Counted from the stretch's first letter, positions 1 through 7,965 are shown. The stretch: DNA of 44,762 bases from Marinospirillum sp035271045 (GCF_035271045.1 NZ_DATESC010000027.1:1-44762), one strand, 5' to 3'. A program made the numbers and translations. The notes: a model not told the origin generated them from the letters alone.

Positions 1-202
1 GGGGTGGCGGTGGGGGTGGTTTAAGTGTTTCTACTTCTGTATTACCAGCGACTTGTACCCAGTTTAAAGCGAGGCGTGGTGTTTTTTCACTTAAACTGCC
101 GCTAGGGCCTTGAATAATCCAACCTAAACCAGCAAACAAGCCTAGCGATAAAGCCAGTGCTAGTGGAAATAAGATAAGGGGCATTAGGCGTGGCGATAAC
201 AT
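1..202 (-). CDS. tonB: TonB energy-transducing protein, N-terminal part (runs off the window)
   Basis: Only the first 67 codons are inside the window. The start ATG is at 202-200 and the reading frame is open to base 1. The translation begins MLSPRLMPLILFPLALALS, a short cytoplasmic tail followed by one hydrophobic membrane anchor. After about 35 further residues it enters a run of prolines at the window edge, as expected for the periplasm-spanning proline-rich region of TonB. In this family the C-terminal domain, not visible here, contacts TonB-dependent outer-membrane receptors and passes on energy from the ExbB/ExbD proton channel. It lies 12 bases downstream of exbD, so it is the last visible gene of the operon. 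The identification rests on the anchor, the proline run and the context. Confidence 0.8.
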   Translation of the reverse strand, partial: MLSPRLMPLILFPLALALSLGLFAGLGWIIQGPSGSLSEKTPRLALNWVQVAGNTEVETLKPPPPPP

Positions 203-214
203 AAGAGACTCACT

Positions 215-622
215 TTATGGTTGCTGTGCTGCCAAAGCTATTTTATCCACACCCGCTTGGCGTAGCTTGTCCATGACTTCTACCAAACGGCCCGAACGAG
301 AGGCTTTATCGGCTTGAATAACCACGCTCGATTGTGGCCTTTCTGCTTGTAGACGAGCTACCACAGGGCCAAGAGCGCTTAAAGCCAGTGGTTGTCTGTC
401 GACCCACACATCCCCTTCGCTAGTAATGGCAACTAGAATACTGGCTTGGGATTGCACTTCAGCAGTAGAGGCTTGGGGTGGATCGACTTCGATACCACTT
501 TCACGCACAAAACTGGTGGTAACAATAAAAAAGATGAGCAAAATAAATACCACATCCAACATGGGTGTTAGGTTAACTTCGGTATCGTCCTGCTCTTGAT
601 TTAATAAGCTGCTTCTACGCAC
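215..622 (-). CDS. exbD: ExbD biopolymer transport protein
   Basis: ExbD is the small inner-membrane subunit that works with ExbB to harvest the proton gradient for TonB. The protein shows the family signature: a short cytoplasmic N-terminus, then NLTPMLDVVFILLIFFIVT, a single membrane helix carrying the conserved aspartate (LDVVF) that conducts protons, followed by a periplasmic domain. I place the start at the GTG at 622-620. It has a GGAG ribosome site 7 bases upstream and gives 135 aa, normal for the ExbD2 type. The frame stays open to another GTG at 652, but that start has no ribosome site and adds ten atypical residues. The gene follows the short exbB and precedes tonB in one operon. 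Confidence 0.92.
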   Translation of the reverse strand: MRRSSLLNQEQDDTEVNLTPMLDVVFILLIFFIVTTSFVRESGIEVDPPQASTAEVQSQASILVAITSEGDVWVDRQPLALSALGPVVARLQAERPQSSVVIQADKASRSGRLVEVMDKLRQAGVDKIALAAQQP

Positions 623-661
623 AACTAGACTCCAAAAAGCATTTAATAACACGCTTGAATT

Positions 662-1108
662 TTAATGACCCTGAAGGGTTTTGCGTGCCCTACGTTGCCA
701 AAAGCTAAGAAAAAACATCCCCAACAAAACCACTGCCATGCTTGCAAAGGTTGGCAAAATGGCACGGGCTATTCCTGAAGATAAGCGGCGTGGGTCGGCA
801 GCTCCACCTAAACTTAAACCATCAAAAACCAACATCATGCCGGTAACTGTGCCGGTTAAACCTAAGAGGGGTGTTATCACCACCAAGGCTTTAAGTAGCG
901 GTAAACCTTTTTCTAACTGGTTTAAAGCCAATAAGTGTTCGGCACGTCTTTGTAGCTGGGGTCTTTGGCTGCTGGCGGTTGGCAACCAGTTTAGGCTAGG
1001 CCAGGTTAGCCAGCGTTGCAGAAATAAATAAATTTGCAGCAACGCCACAATAAACAGCAGCCACATAATTAGGCCGCCCTGCTGCATTAGGGTTAATAAC
1101 CCTGTCAT
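662..1108 (-). CDS. exbB: ExbB-type proton channel subunit (short form, ExbB2-like)
   Basis: A 148-residue MotA/TolQ/ExbB-family inner-membrane protein. An N-terminal helix (about residues 13-31, IMWLLFIVALLQIYLFLQRW) is followed by the two C-terminal helices of the family. The first of these has the PLLGLTGTVTGMM motif (about 79-91) and the second is ILPTFASMAVVLLGMFFLS. In TonB2-type systems this short ExbB pairs with ExbD around the proton path. Its ATG overlaps the stop of the upstream TtpC-like gene by four bases (ATGA at 1105-1108), which implies translational coupling and one polycistronic message. The protein is shorter than enteric ExbB (about 240 aa) but typical for the second TonB system of Vibrio and relatives. 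Confidence 0.92.
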   Translation of the reverse strand: MTGLLTLMQQGGLIMWLLFIVALLQIYLFLQRWLTWPSLNWLPTASSQRPQLQRRAEHLLALNQLEKGLPLLKALVVITPLLGLTGTVTGMMLVFDGLSLGGAADPRRLSSGIARAILPTFASMAVVLLGMFFLSFWQRRARKTLQGH

Positions 1109-2484
1109 GCCTTAGCTTCCTTGCTGGCTGCTGGCGCTTGGTTAAGTAGCTTAGCTAACCAAGCAGAGCTTTCGGCTTCTAAAATTCTTGCCAATTTGCG
1201 TGAACGACCTTGCAGCAATAAGTGAGCTAAAAGCAAAGGTACAGCGGTTAACAAACCTAATACGGTAGTCACTAGGGCTTGCGAAATACCCGAAGCCATC
1301 ATGGCTGGGTCGCCCGTTCCAAATAAAGTAATGGCTTGGAAGGTAGCTATCATGCCGGTTACTGTGCCAAGCAAACCTAACAGTGGAGCCATGGCTGCAA
1401 GTAGTTTTACCAGTGCTAAACCTTTTTCTAGTGCTGCGGATTCTCTTATTAATAACTCATCTAGATTAGCTTCTAAGGCTTCTGGTGCGGTATTTTCTTG
1501 TTGCTGGCTAGCACTATTCATACCCGACAAAATTCGACCTAAAGCATTCTGGTTTTTTAAGTCTTGTGGTTTAGCCAACTGTTTAACAACACGCTGCTGT
1601 TCTAGCCATAAACGAATGGATTGAACAAGGGCGACTAATAAACCAGCCAAGCCAAGAATAATAATTAAATAACCCACAAAGCCACCCTGTTTAACACGTT
1701 CCAGTAAAGAAGGCTGACGGCTATGCAGTTCTAGCGTTAACCCACGGGCTGGGTCTAGGGTCACAAGCTCACTTTGGTCAGCAATAAATGCTTGGTTGGT
1801 TTTAATTAGGCTGGTGGGTTGCCTTAACCATAAAGAAGGCAGCGCTTGATCGTCTAAACGCAGCACACCTTGGGCATTCATTAGCTGCAAATCACCCAAA
1901 CGAGTTAGCTGTGAATCTTCAACTTGCCCAGTAAGGTTTACCCAAGGTGCTGTGTAGTTAGTTACCTGCCCTGTGGCTAACCAGCTTTGCTGTAACGCCT
2001 GCCAAAGCTGATAAAAATCTTCAATTAAAGGAAGGCGGTCTTCACTGGGGTTGGGTTTAGCAAAAGCTAATAATTCTGGGTATTGCTGGCTGTAACGGGC
2101 ATTGCTTAACAAGCCAAATAGGTTCGATTTTTCTTCACGGTAAACAGCAAACACTTCACCTAAGGCGGTGGAACGAATTTGTAAACGCTGCTGGGTTTCT
2201 TGCAGCTGCGCTTCTAATTGCTCTTGTTCATTTTCTAACTGAGTACGGCGTTGTTCTGCCAGTTTTAAAGCTTGTTTGGTTTCTGCAAGGGCTTTTGCCT
2301 GGGCTTGAGTTTCTTGGCTATTGAGCTGTAAACGCGCTTCTTCGGCTAGTTTACGTTCAACACTTTTATGCTGAGTTTGCTTGAGTAACTCTTGCCAATA
2401 ATCTTCAGGTAAGTTTTGGGAGTAACTGCTATTAGCCAATAAAAAAGCTAACAGAAGAGTTGTTAATAAAGATAAGTTTTTCAT
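1105..2484 (-). CDS. TtpC-like large ExbB/TolQ-family protein of a TonB2 system
   Basis: A 459-residue protein with a signal sequence (about residues 1-22), a long charged and glutamine-rich coiled-coil region (about 35-110) that should lie in the periplasm, a globular stretch, a membrane helix near residue 270 (FVGYLIIILGLAGLLVALV) and a C-terminal MotA/TolQ/ExbB domain with LAAMAPLLGLLGTVTGMI near 360. This matches TtpC of Vibrio TonB2 systems, a fourth component required together with ExbB2, ExbD2 and TonB2 for iron-complex uptake. The gene overlaps the upstream DUF3450 gene by one base (TAATG) and the downstream exbB by four. Assignment to the family is firm; functional equivalence to TtpC is inferred from architecture and gene order. 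Confidence 0.85.
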   Translation of the reverse strand: MKNLSLLTTLLLAFLLANSSYSQNLPEDYWQELLKQTQHKSVERKLAEEARLQLNSQETQAQAKALAETKQALKLAEQRRTQLENEQEQLEAQLQETQQRLQIRSTALGEVFAVYREEKSNLFGLLSNARYSQQYPELLAFAKPNPSEDRLPLIEDFYQLWQALQQSWLATGQVTNYTAPWVNLTGQVEDSQLTRLGDLQLMNAQGVLRLDDQALPSLWLRQPTSLIKTNQAFIADQSELVTLDPARGLTLELHSRQPSLLERVKQGGFVGYLIIILGLAGLLVALVQSIRLWLEQQRVVKQLAKPQDLKNQNALGRILSGMNSASQQQENTAPEALEANLDELLIRESAALEKGLALVKLLAAMAPLLGLLGTVTGMIATFQAITLFGTGDPAMMASGISQALVTTVLGLLTAVPLLLAHLLLQGRSRKLARILEAESSAWLAKLLNQAPAASKEAKA

Positions 2485-3305
2485 TAGTTAACCTCCAAGC
2501 GAGTAGAGGTTGCCGTGCGTAAAGGTACAGAAAGTGGTAAGGATAAAAATTCTGGCAAGCCTCTTTCTTCAGCTAGGGCTAGGCCACGGATAACTTGTTG
2601 GCGTTCACTAGAATTCAAGGCTAGCCAAGTGTTTTTCTGTGCTGACCAGTAGCCTGCTTTTTGTTCGTCTTCCGATAAATAATAAAGCCCAATACGACCC
2701 ACGCGCAGCAAGGTTAAGCGTTGTTTTTCCTTGGCATCACCTAGCTGTAAAAACTCTTGGCTGACTTCTAAAGAACGGCCTTGTTCAACTTCATTACGAT
2801 AAGCGGTTAACAGTTGACGTAATTTTTCAGCATGACTGACATCGACTCTGGCGAGCAGGTTGTTTAAAGACTTCACTTTAAATAAACGTTGATCTTGCTT
2901 AAAAGGTAGGTCGTGTTGAATAAACTCACCCAAGCGTTCAGCCATTTGTTGTAGCAAAGGTTCCAAGGCTTCACGGGTGGTATCTAGGCTGGCTAGCTGT
3001 TCTTCTAGGCTAGTAATTTGATCTTGCAGGCGTTGATTCCATTGTGACTGACGCTCGTTATAAGCTTCTAATAACAGCAGTTCACGTCTTACTTGTCGCC
3101 ACTCTTGAAAATCAGCTTGGCGCTGGGCATCCAACTGTTCAATTTTTTGTTGGATCTCCACCGCCATCTGTTGAGTAGACGCTTCAACTTGTCGGGCAGG
3201 GGTGTCTTGTTTAGAAGCACTCGTAGCTTGTGCCTGTGCCTGAAGTAGCCCAGAAAATAGCAGTGCAGCAAACACACCACCTAGGCTGGCAAGTTTATTA
3301 TTCAT
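2484..3305 (-). CDS. DUF3450 periplasmic coiled-coil protein of the TonB operon
   Basis: A 273-residue protein with a cleavable-looking signal peptide (MNNKLASLGGVFAALLFSGL, cleavage near AQA at about 23-27). A long heptad-rich stretch of Q, E, L and R (about 45-130) follows, then a helical C-terminal part that includes RVGRIGLYYLSEDEQKAGYW. This is the DUF3450 family, which commonly precedes TtpC-ExbB2-ExbD2-TonB2 gene sets. No biochemical role is assigned here; position and coiled coil suggest it contacts the periplasmic coiled coil of the TtpC-like partner. It is the first gene of the operon, 63 bases downstream of the iron-binding protein gene. That gap holds a GCTAGC/GCTAGC inverted repeat without a T tract, so read-through from fbpA is possible. 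Confidence 0.85.
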   Translation of the reverse strand: MNNKLASLGGVFAALLFSGLLQAQAQATSASKQDTPARQVEASTQQMAVEIQQKIEQLDAQRQADFQEWRQVRRELLLLEAYNERQSQWNQRLQDQITSLEEQLASLDTTREALEPLLQQMAERLGEFIQHDLPFKQDQRLFKVKSLNNLLARVDVSHAEKLRQLLTAYRNEVEQGRSLEVSQEFLQLGDAKEKQRLTLLRVGRIGLYYLSEDEQKAGYWSAQKNTWLALNSSERQQVIRGLALAEERGLPEFLSLPLSVPLRTATSTRLEVN

Positions 3306-3368
3306 CTTGGGTAATCCGATTAGAATACGAGCTAGCAGTAAGCTAGCCCGCAGTAGAAAAGTCTAAAC

Positions 3369-4367
3369 TTAGATAAGGCCGGCACGTCTTAGTAGCGCTA
3401 ACGTACCTTCTAAGTCGTTTAACTTGTCTAGGTCAATACTTGGGCTAGCTTTTAGCGCTTTTTCATAGCTAGTGCCATCGCTGCTGTGAGAAACCTCAGG
3501 AATAACTGGGTATTCATTCACTTCTAAAGCAAAGTATTCTTGTGCATGTTTAGAGGTTAAGAAGCGTAATAACTCAACCGCATTCTTTTGGTTCTTGCTT
3601 GATTTAAGCACACCCGCACCGGCAACGTTCATTAGGTTTCCGATATCGCCTTCTTTAAAGAAATCTTGCTTAACCGGAAACTTAGCATCCACTTTCGTAA
3701 AGCGGGGTAGGTAGTAGTTATTCACTAGGCCGTAATCAATTTCACCATCGGCAATACCTTCTAACTGCGTACCGTTGTTGCGGTAGGTTTTAGCACCATT
3801 AGCTTTCATAGCATTGAGCCATTCAAGGGTGCGTTCTTCACCGTGTTCAACACGCATTGCAGTAATAAAAGATTGGAAAGAACCGTTAGTTGGCGCCCAA
3901 CCTACACGGCCTTTAAAGCGTGAGTCGGTAATATCAAAGATACTTTTAGGGTGTTCTGCACTGGGTGCACGCTCTGAAGAATAAACAAACAAACGTGCAC
4001 GACCACTGGTAGCAATCCAGTTACCCGTTACGCTTTTATAAATGCCCGGTAGCTTGTCATAAATATTGCTAGGCAGTTTAGCTAGTAAACCTGCTTGGCT
4101 AACCGCACCCATAGCACCCGCATCTTGCCCCCAGAATACATCCGCAGGGCTGCGCTTACCTTCTTCTTGTAGAAGAACCGCTAACTGGGCAGTAGCACCA
4201 TAGCGAACATTCACTTCAATGCCAGTTTCTTTTTCAAACTCTTTAAGAATGGGTTCAACCATGGATTCACCACGGCCAGAATAAAGCGTTAGGGAGGCGG
4301 CAGATACAACAGGAGCTACTAGCAGGCTGGTTACTAAAGCAAGGGGAGCAAAGAGGTTTTTACGCAT
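3369..4367 (-). CDS. Ferric iron ABC transporter substrate-binding protein (FbpA/FutA type)
   Basis: A 332-residue periplasmic protein with a signal peptide ending near VSAA (about residue 23). The mature part begins with ASLTLYSGRGESMVEPILKE, the usual opening of class II ferric-binding proteins. Later segments include GATAQLAVLLQEEG, DVFWGQDAGAMGAVS, NNGTQLEGIADGEIDYGLVNNYY (about 197-219, with the paired tyrosines that coordinate Fe3+) and a C-terminal AVELLRFLTSKHAQEYFA. It would capture ferric iron for an inner-membrane ABC transporter, but no permease or ATPase gene is adjacent. An AAGGA ribosome site lies 7 to 8 bases upstream of the ATG. A Fur-box-like sequence upstream (4429-4448) and the TonB operon downstream fit iron-regulated uptake. 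Confidence 0.9.
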   Translation of the reverse strand: MRKNLFAPLALVTSLLVAPVVSAASLTLYSGRGESMVEPILKEFEKETGIEVNVRYGATAQLAVLLQEEGKRSPADVFWGQDAGAMGAVSQAGLLAKLPSNIYDKLPGIYKSVTGNWIATSGRARLFVYSSERAPSAEHPKSIFDITDSRFKGRVGWAPTNGSFQSFITAMRVEHGEERTLEWLNAMKANGAKTYRNNGTQLEGIADGEIDYGLVNNYYLPRFTKVDAKFPVKQDFFKEGDIGNLMNVAGAGVLKSSKNQKNAVELLRFLTSKHAQEYFALEVNEYPVIPEVSHSSDGTSYEKALKASPSIDLDKLNDLEGTLALLRRAGLI

Positions 4368-4428
4368 AAGATAATCCTTATTAATGTCTTCTTGGAGATA
4401 AGTATTTTACCCATTTGCAGCACAGTCT

Positions 4429-4448
4429 AAATGATAACTATACGCAAT
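4429..4448 (-). promoter_or_regulatory. Possible Fur box upstream of the iron-binding protein gene
   Basis: The plus-strand sequence AAATGATAACTATACGCAAT resembles the Fur consensus core TGATAAT-n-ATTATCA. The left half matches almost fully (TGATAAC); the right half (ATACGCA) is degenerate. It lies about 62-81 bases upstream of the ATG at 4367, a plausible place for an iron-responsive operator. No clear -35/-10 pair was identified with it, so the call rests on similarity and context only. Confidence 0.35.
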
Positions 4449-4616
4449 TGCAATGTGAGATTCTTGTTTAAAATCAAAAAAACAACGGATTAGCAAAACA
4501 ATCCAATGAGGCGACACCAATTGACGCAGGGTGCGGGTAAAGTAGCTGTGTAACAAAACTAAGACTAAACGCTTTTTAGTCGCTTAATTTGTAGCTAGCA
4601 ACAAGGAAAACTAACC

Positions 4617-4820
4617 ATGATAAAACCCCAGCCTTATGAACTTAAATGCACCCAATGCAGCTGGAGCAAAACCTTCGCCCCAGCTAGTGATGTTTTATTA
4701 CCAGGGCAGGGTTTTGTTAGCAACTGCCCTAAATGTGGCAATAGTGAATTAGAACATAAAACTGCAGGGCCGGTTAAAGGATTGTTGGCAGAAATTAGAG
4801 CGCAGTTTAAAAAAGGCTAA
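4617..4820 (+). CDS. Small zinc-ribbon protein of unknown function
   Basis: A 67-residue basic protein with two CxxC knuckles, CTQC (residues 11-14) and CPKC (about 37-40), separated by a loop, which is the layout of a rubredoxin-like or zinc-ribbon fold. The C-terminus is short and positively charged (LLAEIRAQFKKG). I do not recognise a named family beyond this. It is a single gene, convergent with the methyltransferase gene that ends 28 bases downstream. Upstream, 4380-4616 is non-coding and shared with the divergent iron-binding protein gene. An AAGGA ribosome site at about 4601-4605 supports the ATG. It could bind zinc or iron; no substrate or partner can be read from the sequence. Confidence 0.7.
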   Translation: MIKPQPYELKCTQCSWSKTFAPASDVLLPGQGFVSNCPKCGNSELEHKTAGPVKGLLAEIRAQFKKG

Positions 4821-4848
4821 CAATAAATATTAAAACTAAGATCTTTTT

Positions 4849-6228
4849 TTAAGCTACTTTTTTGCTCTCTTCTAAAGCCCTAACTTTCATAATGTAGGGC
4901 TTCATTTGTTTAGCTATTGCAGCAAATAAGGGTGCAACAACAGAGTTGCCAAACTGCTTGTATGCCTGGGTATCAGAAACAGGTATTTTGAACTCGTTAC
5001 CCGTTGGGGTGTTAAAACCCATGAGTCGTGCGCATTCGAGTGGCGTTAAACGGCGTGGGCGATTGAGTAAGTTCTCTGGGTCGGTAATGGGTTTATTAAA
5101 ATCCCAGCCACGATCGATTAGAATTTCTGAACCATCTTTGTAATAACGGGCTGATAGGGTTCTGGCTCTATCATTAGGGCCGACCAAACCAAAACCGAAA
5201 CCATTGCCTTTTTCTCTATGTTTAATAGCGTAGTTGAAAAGGTATTCCCAAAGCTTGGGTGTCAGGATGTATTTATCATCAACTTCAGCTTCTAAGATAT
5301 CGCCAAGCGTTGGTGTGCTATCAGGGAGTGGTAAATCTTTAAGGGTAAAACCTTGGTGTATGTTTAAGTCTTTACGGAAGCCGACTAAGATAATGCGCTC
5401 TCTATTTTGTGGTACCCAGTTAGAGCCGTTAATAACTTTGGGATCTTTAGTGTCAGTGTATTCGGAATCAGAAACCCAGTAGCCTAACTCATCAAGCGTT
5501 TTCATGATGGTTTTAAAAGTTTTACCTCTGTCATGGCTCTTTAAATTTTTAACATTTTCAAGCACAAAAGCAGCAGGATGTTTTGCAGCAATAATTCGTG
5601 CCACATCAAAAAAAAGCGTTCCTTGGGTATCGCACTCGAAACCATGCTTAACACCTAATGAGTTTTTCTTAGATACACCTGCAAGTGAAAATGGCTGGCA
5701 TGGAAAGCCTGCTAGTAGTAAATCATGGTCTGCAATATTTTGATTAATATGATCGTAAGCTTCTTGCTCAGTTATTGATGTATCTGTACTCAAGGTTACA
5801 TCGCGTATATCTTCATTGAAGGTATGAAAAGAATTATCACAGGCAAAGTTGGCTTTATAAGTACGTGTTGCAAATTTATTCCATTCGCTAGTAAACACAC
5901 ATAAACCACCTTGTTCTTCAAACCCTTTGCGGATACCACCGATTCCTGCGAATAGATCAATAAACTTAAAATCGTAGTTTTCAGGTGTTACTAAAGGCTT
6001 AGGCAGTAATACCGTTAGATGATCATATTCAATTTTGCTTAGCTTGGGTGAAGCTTTTCCTTTAACCCAGCGGTTAATTGTCTCACGCGTCCAGTTATTG
6101 TTAGGTAGCTTGTTAAGGTAGTCAGCTAAGAATTTTTGGTCGTAAATCTCTAAGAGCTTTGAAAGAACTTTAAAATCAGTTGTGTCATCAAGCGTATTTT
6201 GTAAGCAATCTAACTCAAGCTGGTTCAT
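4849..6228 (-). CDS. dcm: DNA (cytosine-5)-methyltransferase, Dcm-like (probably CCWGG)
   Basis: A 459-residue C5-cytosine methyltransferase that can be followed along its length against E. coli Dcm. Motif I is FIDLFAGIGGIRKGFE (about 88-103). The catalytic Pro-Cys is in LLAGFPCQPFSLAGVSKKNS (about 171-190). The ENVKNLKSHDRGKTF and QNRERIILVGFR motifs follow, then the target-recognition part with TRTLSARYYKDGSEILIDRG and the C-terminal YKQFGNSVV. The near identity of the recognition region to Dcm suggests CCWGG as target; this is inference. The first 80 residues carry a helix-turn-helix-like TRETINRWVKGKASPKLSK. The gene is divergent from the nuclease gene, with 184 bases between them. No vsr mismatch-repair gene is adjacent, unlike the enteric dcm-vsr locus. 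Confidence 0.93.
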   Translation of the reverse strand: MNQLELDCLQNTLDDTTDFKVLSKLLEIYDQKFLADYLNKLPNNNWTRETINRWVKGKASPKLSKIEYDHLTVLLPKPLVTPENYDFKFIDLFAGIGGIRKGFEEQGGLCVFTSEWNKFATRTYKANFACDNSFHTFNEDIRDVTLSTDTSITEQEAYDHINQNIADHDLLLAGFPCQPFSLAGVSKKNSLGVKHGFECDTQGTLFFDVARIIAAKHPAAFVLENVKNLKSHDRGKTFKTIMKTLDELGYWVSDSEYTDTKDPKVINGSNWVPQNRERIILVGFRKDLNIHQGFTLKDLPLPDSTPTLGDILEAEVDDKYILTPKLWEYLFNYAIKHREKGNGFGFGLVGPNDRARTLSARYYKDGSEILIDRGWDFNKPITDPENLLNRPRRLTPLECARLMGFNTPTGNEFKIPVSDTQAYKQFGNSVVAPLFAAIAKQMKPYIMKVRALEESKKVA

Positions 6229-6323
6229 TGTTCTTTTCCTCTGGGTATTTTGAGTGATGCATAATCACACAATCGTTCTTTTTTAGCAATGAGGCTGGGG
6301 TTATATACAGCTTAGTGTAGGGG

Positions 6324-6342
6324 CTTGCTTATGCAAAGCAAG
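6324..6342. promoter_or_regulatory. Inverted repeat in the divergent restriction-modification promoter region
   Basis: CTTGCTT-ATGCA-AAGCAAG is a perfect 7-bp inverted repeat with a 5-base spacer. It lies between the divergently transcribed methyltransferase (start 6228) and nuclease (start 6413) genes. No C-protein gene is present. In EcoRII- and SsoII-type systems the methyltransferase itself represses its promoter through an N-terminal DNA-binding region, so this palindrome is a candidate operator. No binding evidence can be read from the sequence alone. Confidence 0.4.
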
Positions 6343-6412
6343 TTGAAAAGTGTTCATAGTTAGGAGCGATTGGTATGCTGCTAATAATAAAACAATGGTA
6401 CAAGGAGGTTAG

Positions 6413-7732
6413 ATGAGCGAATTTCAATCACTTGTCGATAAAATGAAGGTTTTAGGTGTAAAGCGGGTCTTTATTAAGCCTTTAGCAAATAACGATAATT
6501 CTAAACAGCAAATTTATTTGGGTTCTGACTTTGAAGTTATTCGTGCCCTTCCTTCAGGTGATGTTTATTCAGCAGGCATTACTAAGAAAGGTGCAATTTT
6601 TAAAGCTTCTGTTGATTTTCGATGGATTAATCTCGAAGGCCAAACGGACCTAGCGCCCAATACCCAGATTATTCTCTACCCTAAATACCCAGAAACAAGG
6701 CTCTCAGGTTTTCTTAGTGGTTGTAGTAAAGAGAAAGCGATTGCCCCTAGACATCTTATGCAACCACCTACAGCAGAAGAACGAGCTGCACGTCAGGATG
6801 CGAAGCGCTACTTAGTTCTTGGTGTGAATGATGAAACTGTTTGGGCGCACTGTAGCGGTTGGGATGGTGCTTTACATGATGAAATTAAGGCAATTATTGA
6901 AGGTGATGATGTTCGTTTAGTGGCCTCAGTTTTTTATGAATACACCTTAAGTAAAGTTTCCAGCGAAGAAAAGCTCTTACAAAAATTAAAAGAAATTTAT
7001 CTTCAGGGTTTTATAGAATCGTGCCGCCTTAACTCTGAGGGAGAGCTAATAGCTTATAAAGCACAGAATGGTGCAGGCTATACGTTAGAGGCACAGTTTG
7101 GGATTACACCCAATGGATCTTCAGATCCTGATTTTATGGATTGGGAGTTAAAAAGTCATTCTAGTGGTGCGGTTACGCTTATGACACCAGAGCCTAATAT
7201 AGGTACTTACCTTGATGATCTTGAAACATTTCTAAGAGCCTATGGCACACGCATAGAACCAGAACGTATGGATTTTGCTAGCCGTCATAACGTAAATGAA
7301 CTGAATAAGAAAACTTCGTTAACTATGCGTTTTGAAGGTTATGACCCACAGAGTGGTGAAATACTTGAGCCTGATGGTGGCTTAATGTTGCGAGATGCTA
7401 AGGGTGTGTTAGTTGCTGGATGGAAGTTCGAAAAATTAATTTTTCATTGGAAAAAGAAGCACACAAATACCTGTTTTGTTTCTTACACTGCAATAAGAGA
7501 AACGCCACCAAAATATCAGTATGGACCAAAGGTTGTGTTGGGTAAGGGCACAAATCTTCAATTGTTTTTGAAAGCATTATATTTAAGCACTATTTATTAC
7601 GACCCGGGCGTAAATAGGAAGTTAGTAGCAGGTAAGTGGAAGTCTAAAAAGCGTAATCAGTTCCGTATTAGCTGGCGCAATATTGAAAGCCTGTATGCGG
7701 ATTTAAAAACTGTAAGTTTAGATGCTCTATAA
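6413..7732 (+). CDS. MvaI/BcnI-family type II restriction endonuclease with extra N-terminal domain
   Basis: A 439-residue protein. The C-terminal half has the MvaI/BcnI nuclease core: GAGYTLEAQFGITPNGSSD (221-239) with Glu226, then PDFMDWELKSH with Asp240, Glu245 and Lys247 forming the PD-(D/E)xK metal site. MvaI cuts CCWGG and BcnI CCSGG as compact nucleases of roughly 240-250 residues. This protein has about 200 additional N-terminal residues, of which VFIKPLANNDNSKQQIYLG (19-37) resembles the start of the EcoRII effector domain by eye. A strong AGGAGG ribosome site precedes the ATG. Its partner is the divergent Dcm-like methyltransferase. Family and catalytic residues are seen directly; CCWGG specificity is inferred from the partner. 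Confidence 0.88.
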   Translation: MSEFQSLVDKMKVLGVKRVFIKPLANNDNSKQQIYLGSDFEVIRALPSGDVYSAGITKKGAIFKASVDFRWINLEGQTDLAPNTQIILYPKYPETRLSGFLSGCSKEKAIAPRHLMQPPTAEERAARQDAKRYLVLGVNDETVWAHCSGWDGALHDEIKAIIEGDDVRLVASVFYEYTLSKVSSEEKLLQKLKEIYLQGFIESCRLNSEGELIAYKAQNGAGYTLEAQFGITPNGSSDPDFMDWELKSHSSGAVTLMTPEPNIGTYLDDLETFLRAYGTRIEPERMDFASRHNVNELNKKTSLTMRFEGYDPQSGEILEPDGGLMLRDAKGVLVAGWKFEKLIFHWKKKHTNTCFVSYTAIRETPPKYQYGPKVVLGKGTNLQLFLKALYLSTIYYDPGVNRKLVAGKWKSKKRNQFRISWRNIESLYADLKTVSLDAL

Positions 7733-7965
7733 AAAAGGAACAACTCCTGAAGCTTTATAGCAACCAAATCCAAGTTGAAATAAGCAGCTTATAAGCCAAC
7801 CTAAGCAGGCGGCATGGAATAATGCTTGTTAGGGTTAGTGTTGAATAGTTATTAAATTCAATAAGGTTTTGTGTAAAAAAAGGCTTGTTTTTATAAATAA
7901 TGTAAAGTTAAAAAGTGTGCCGCTTAACTCGTGCGGGCTTAGGCAACAGTGCTAAAGCCTAAAAT

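Noticed and set aside
681..1031. Open frame of 116 codons on the plus strand opposite exbB
   Set aside because: It is antisense to a clearly conserved ExbB gene, has no ribosome site and a basic, low-complexity translation; a shadow frame.
4800..7800. Restriction-modification pair as part of a mobile element or defence island
   Set aside because: No integrase, transposase, flanking direct repeats, tRNA junction or other defence genes were seen beside it. Recent transfer remains possible but is not supported by structure in the window.
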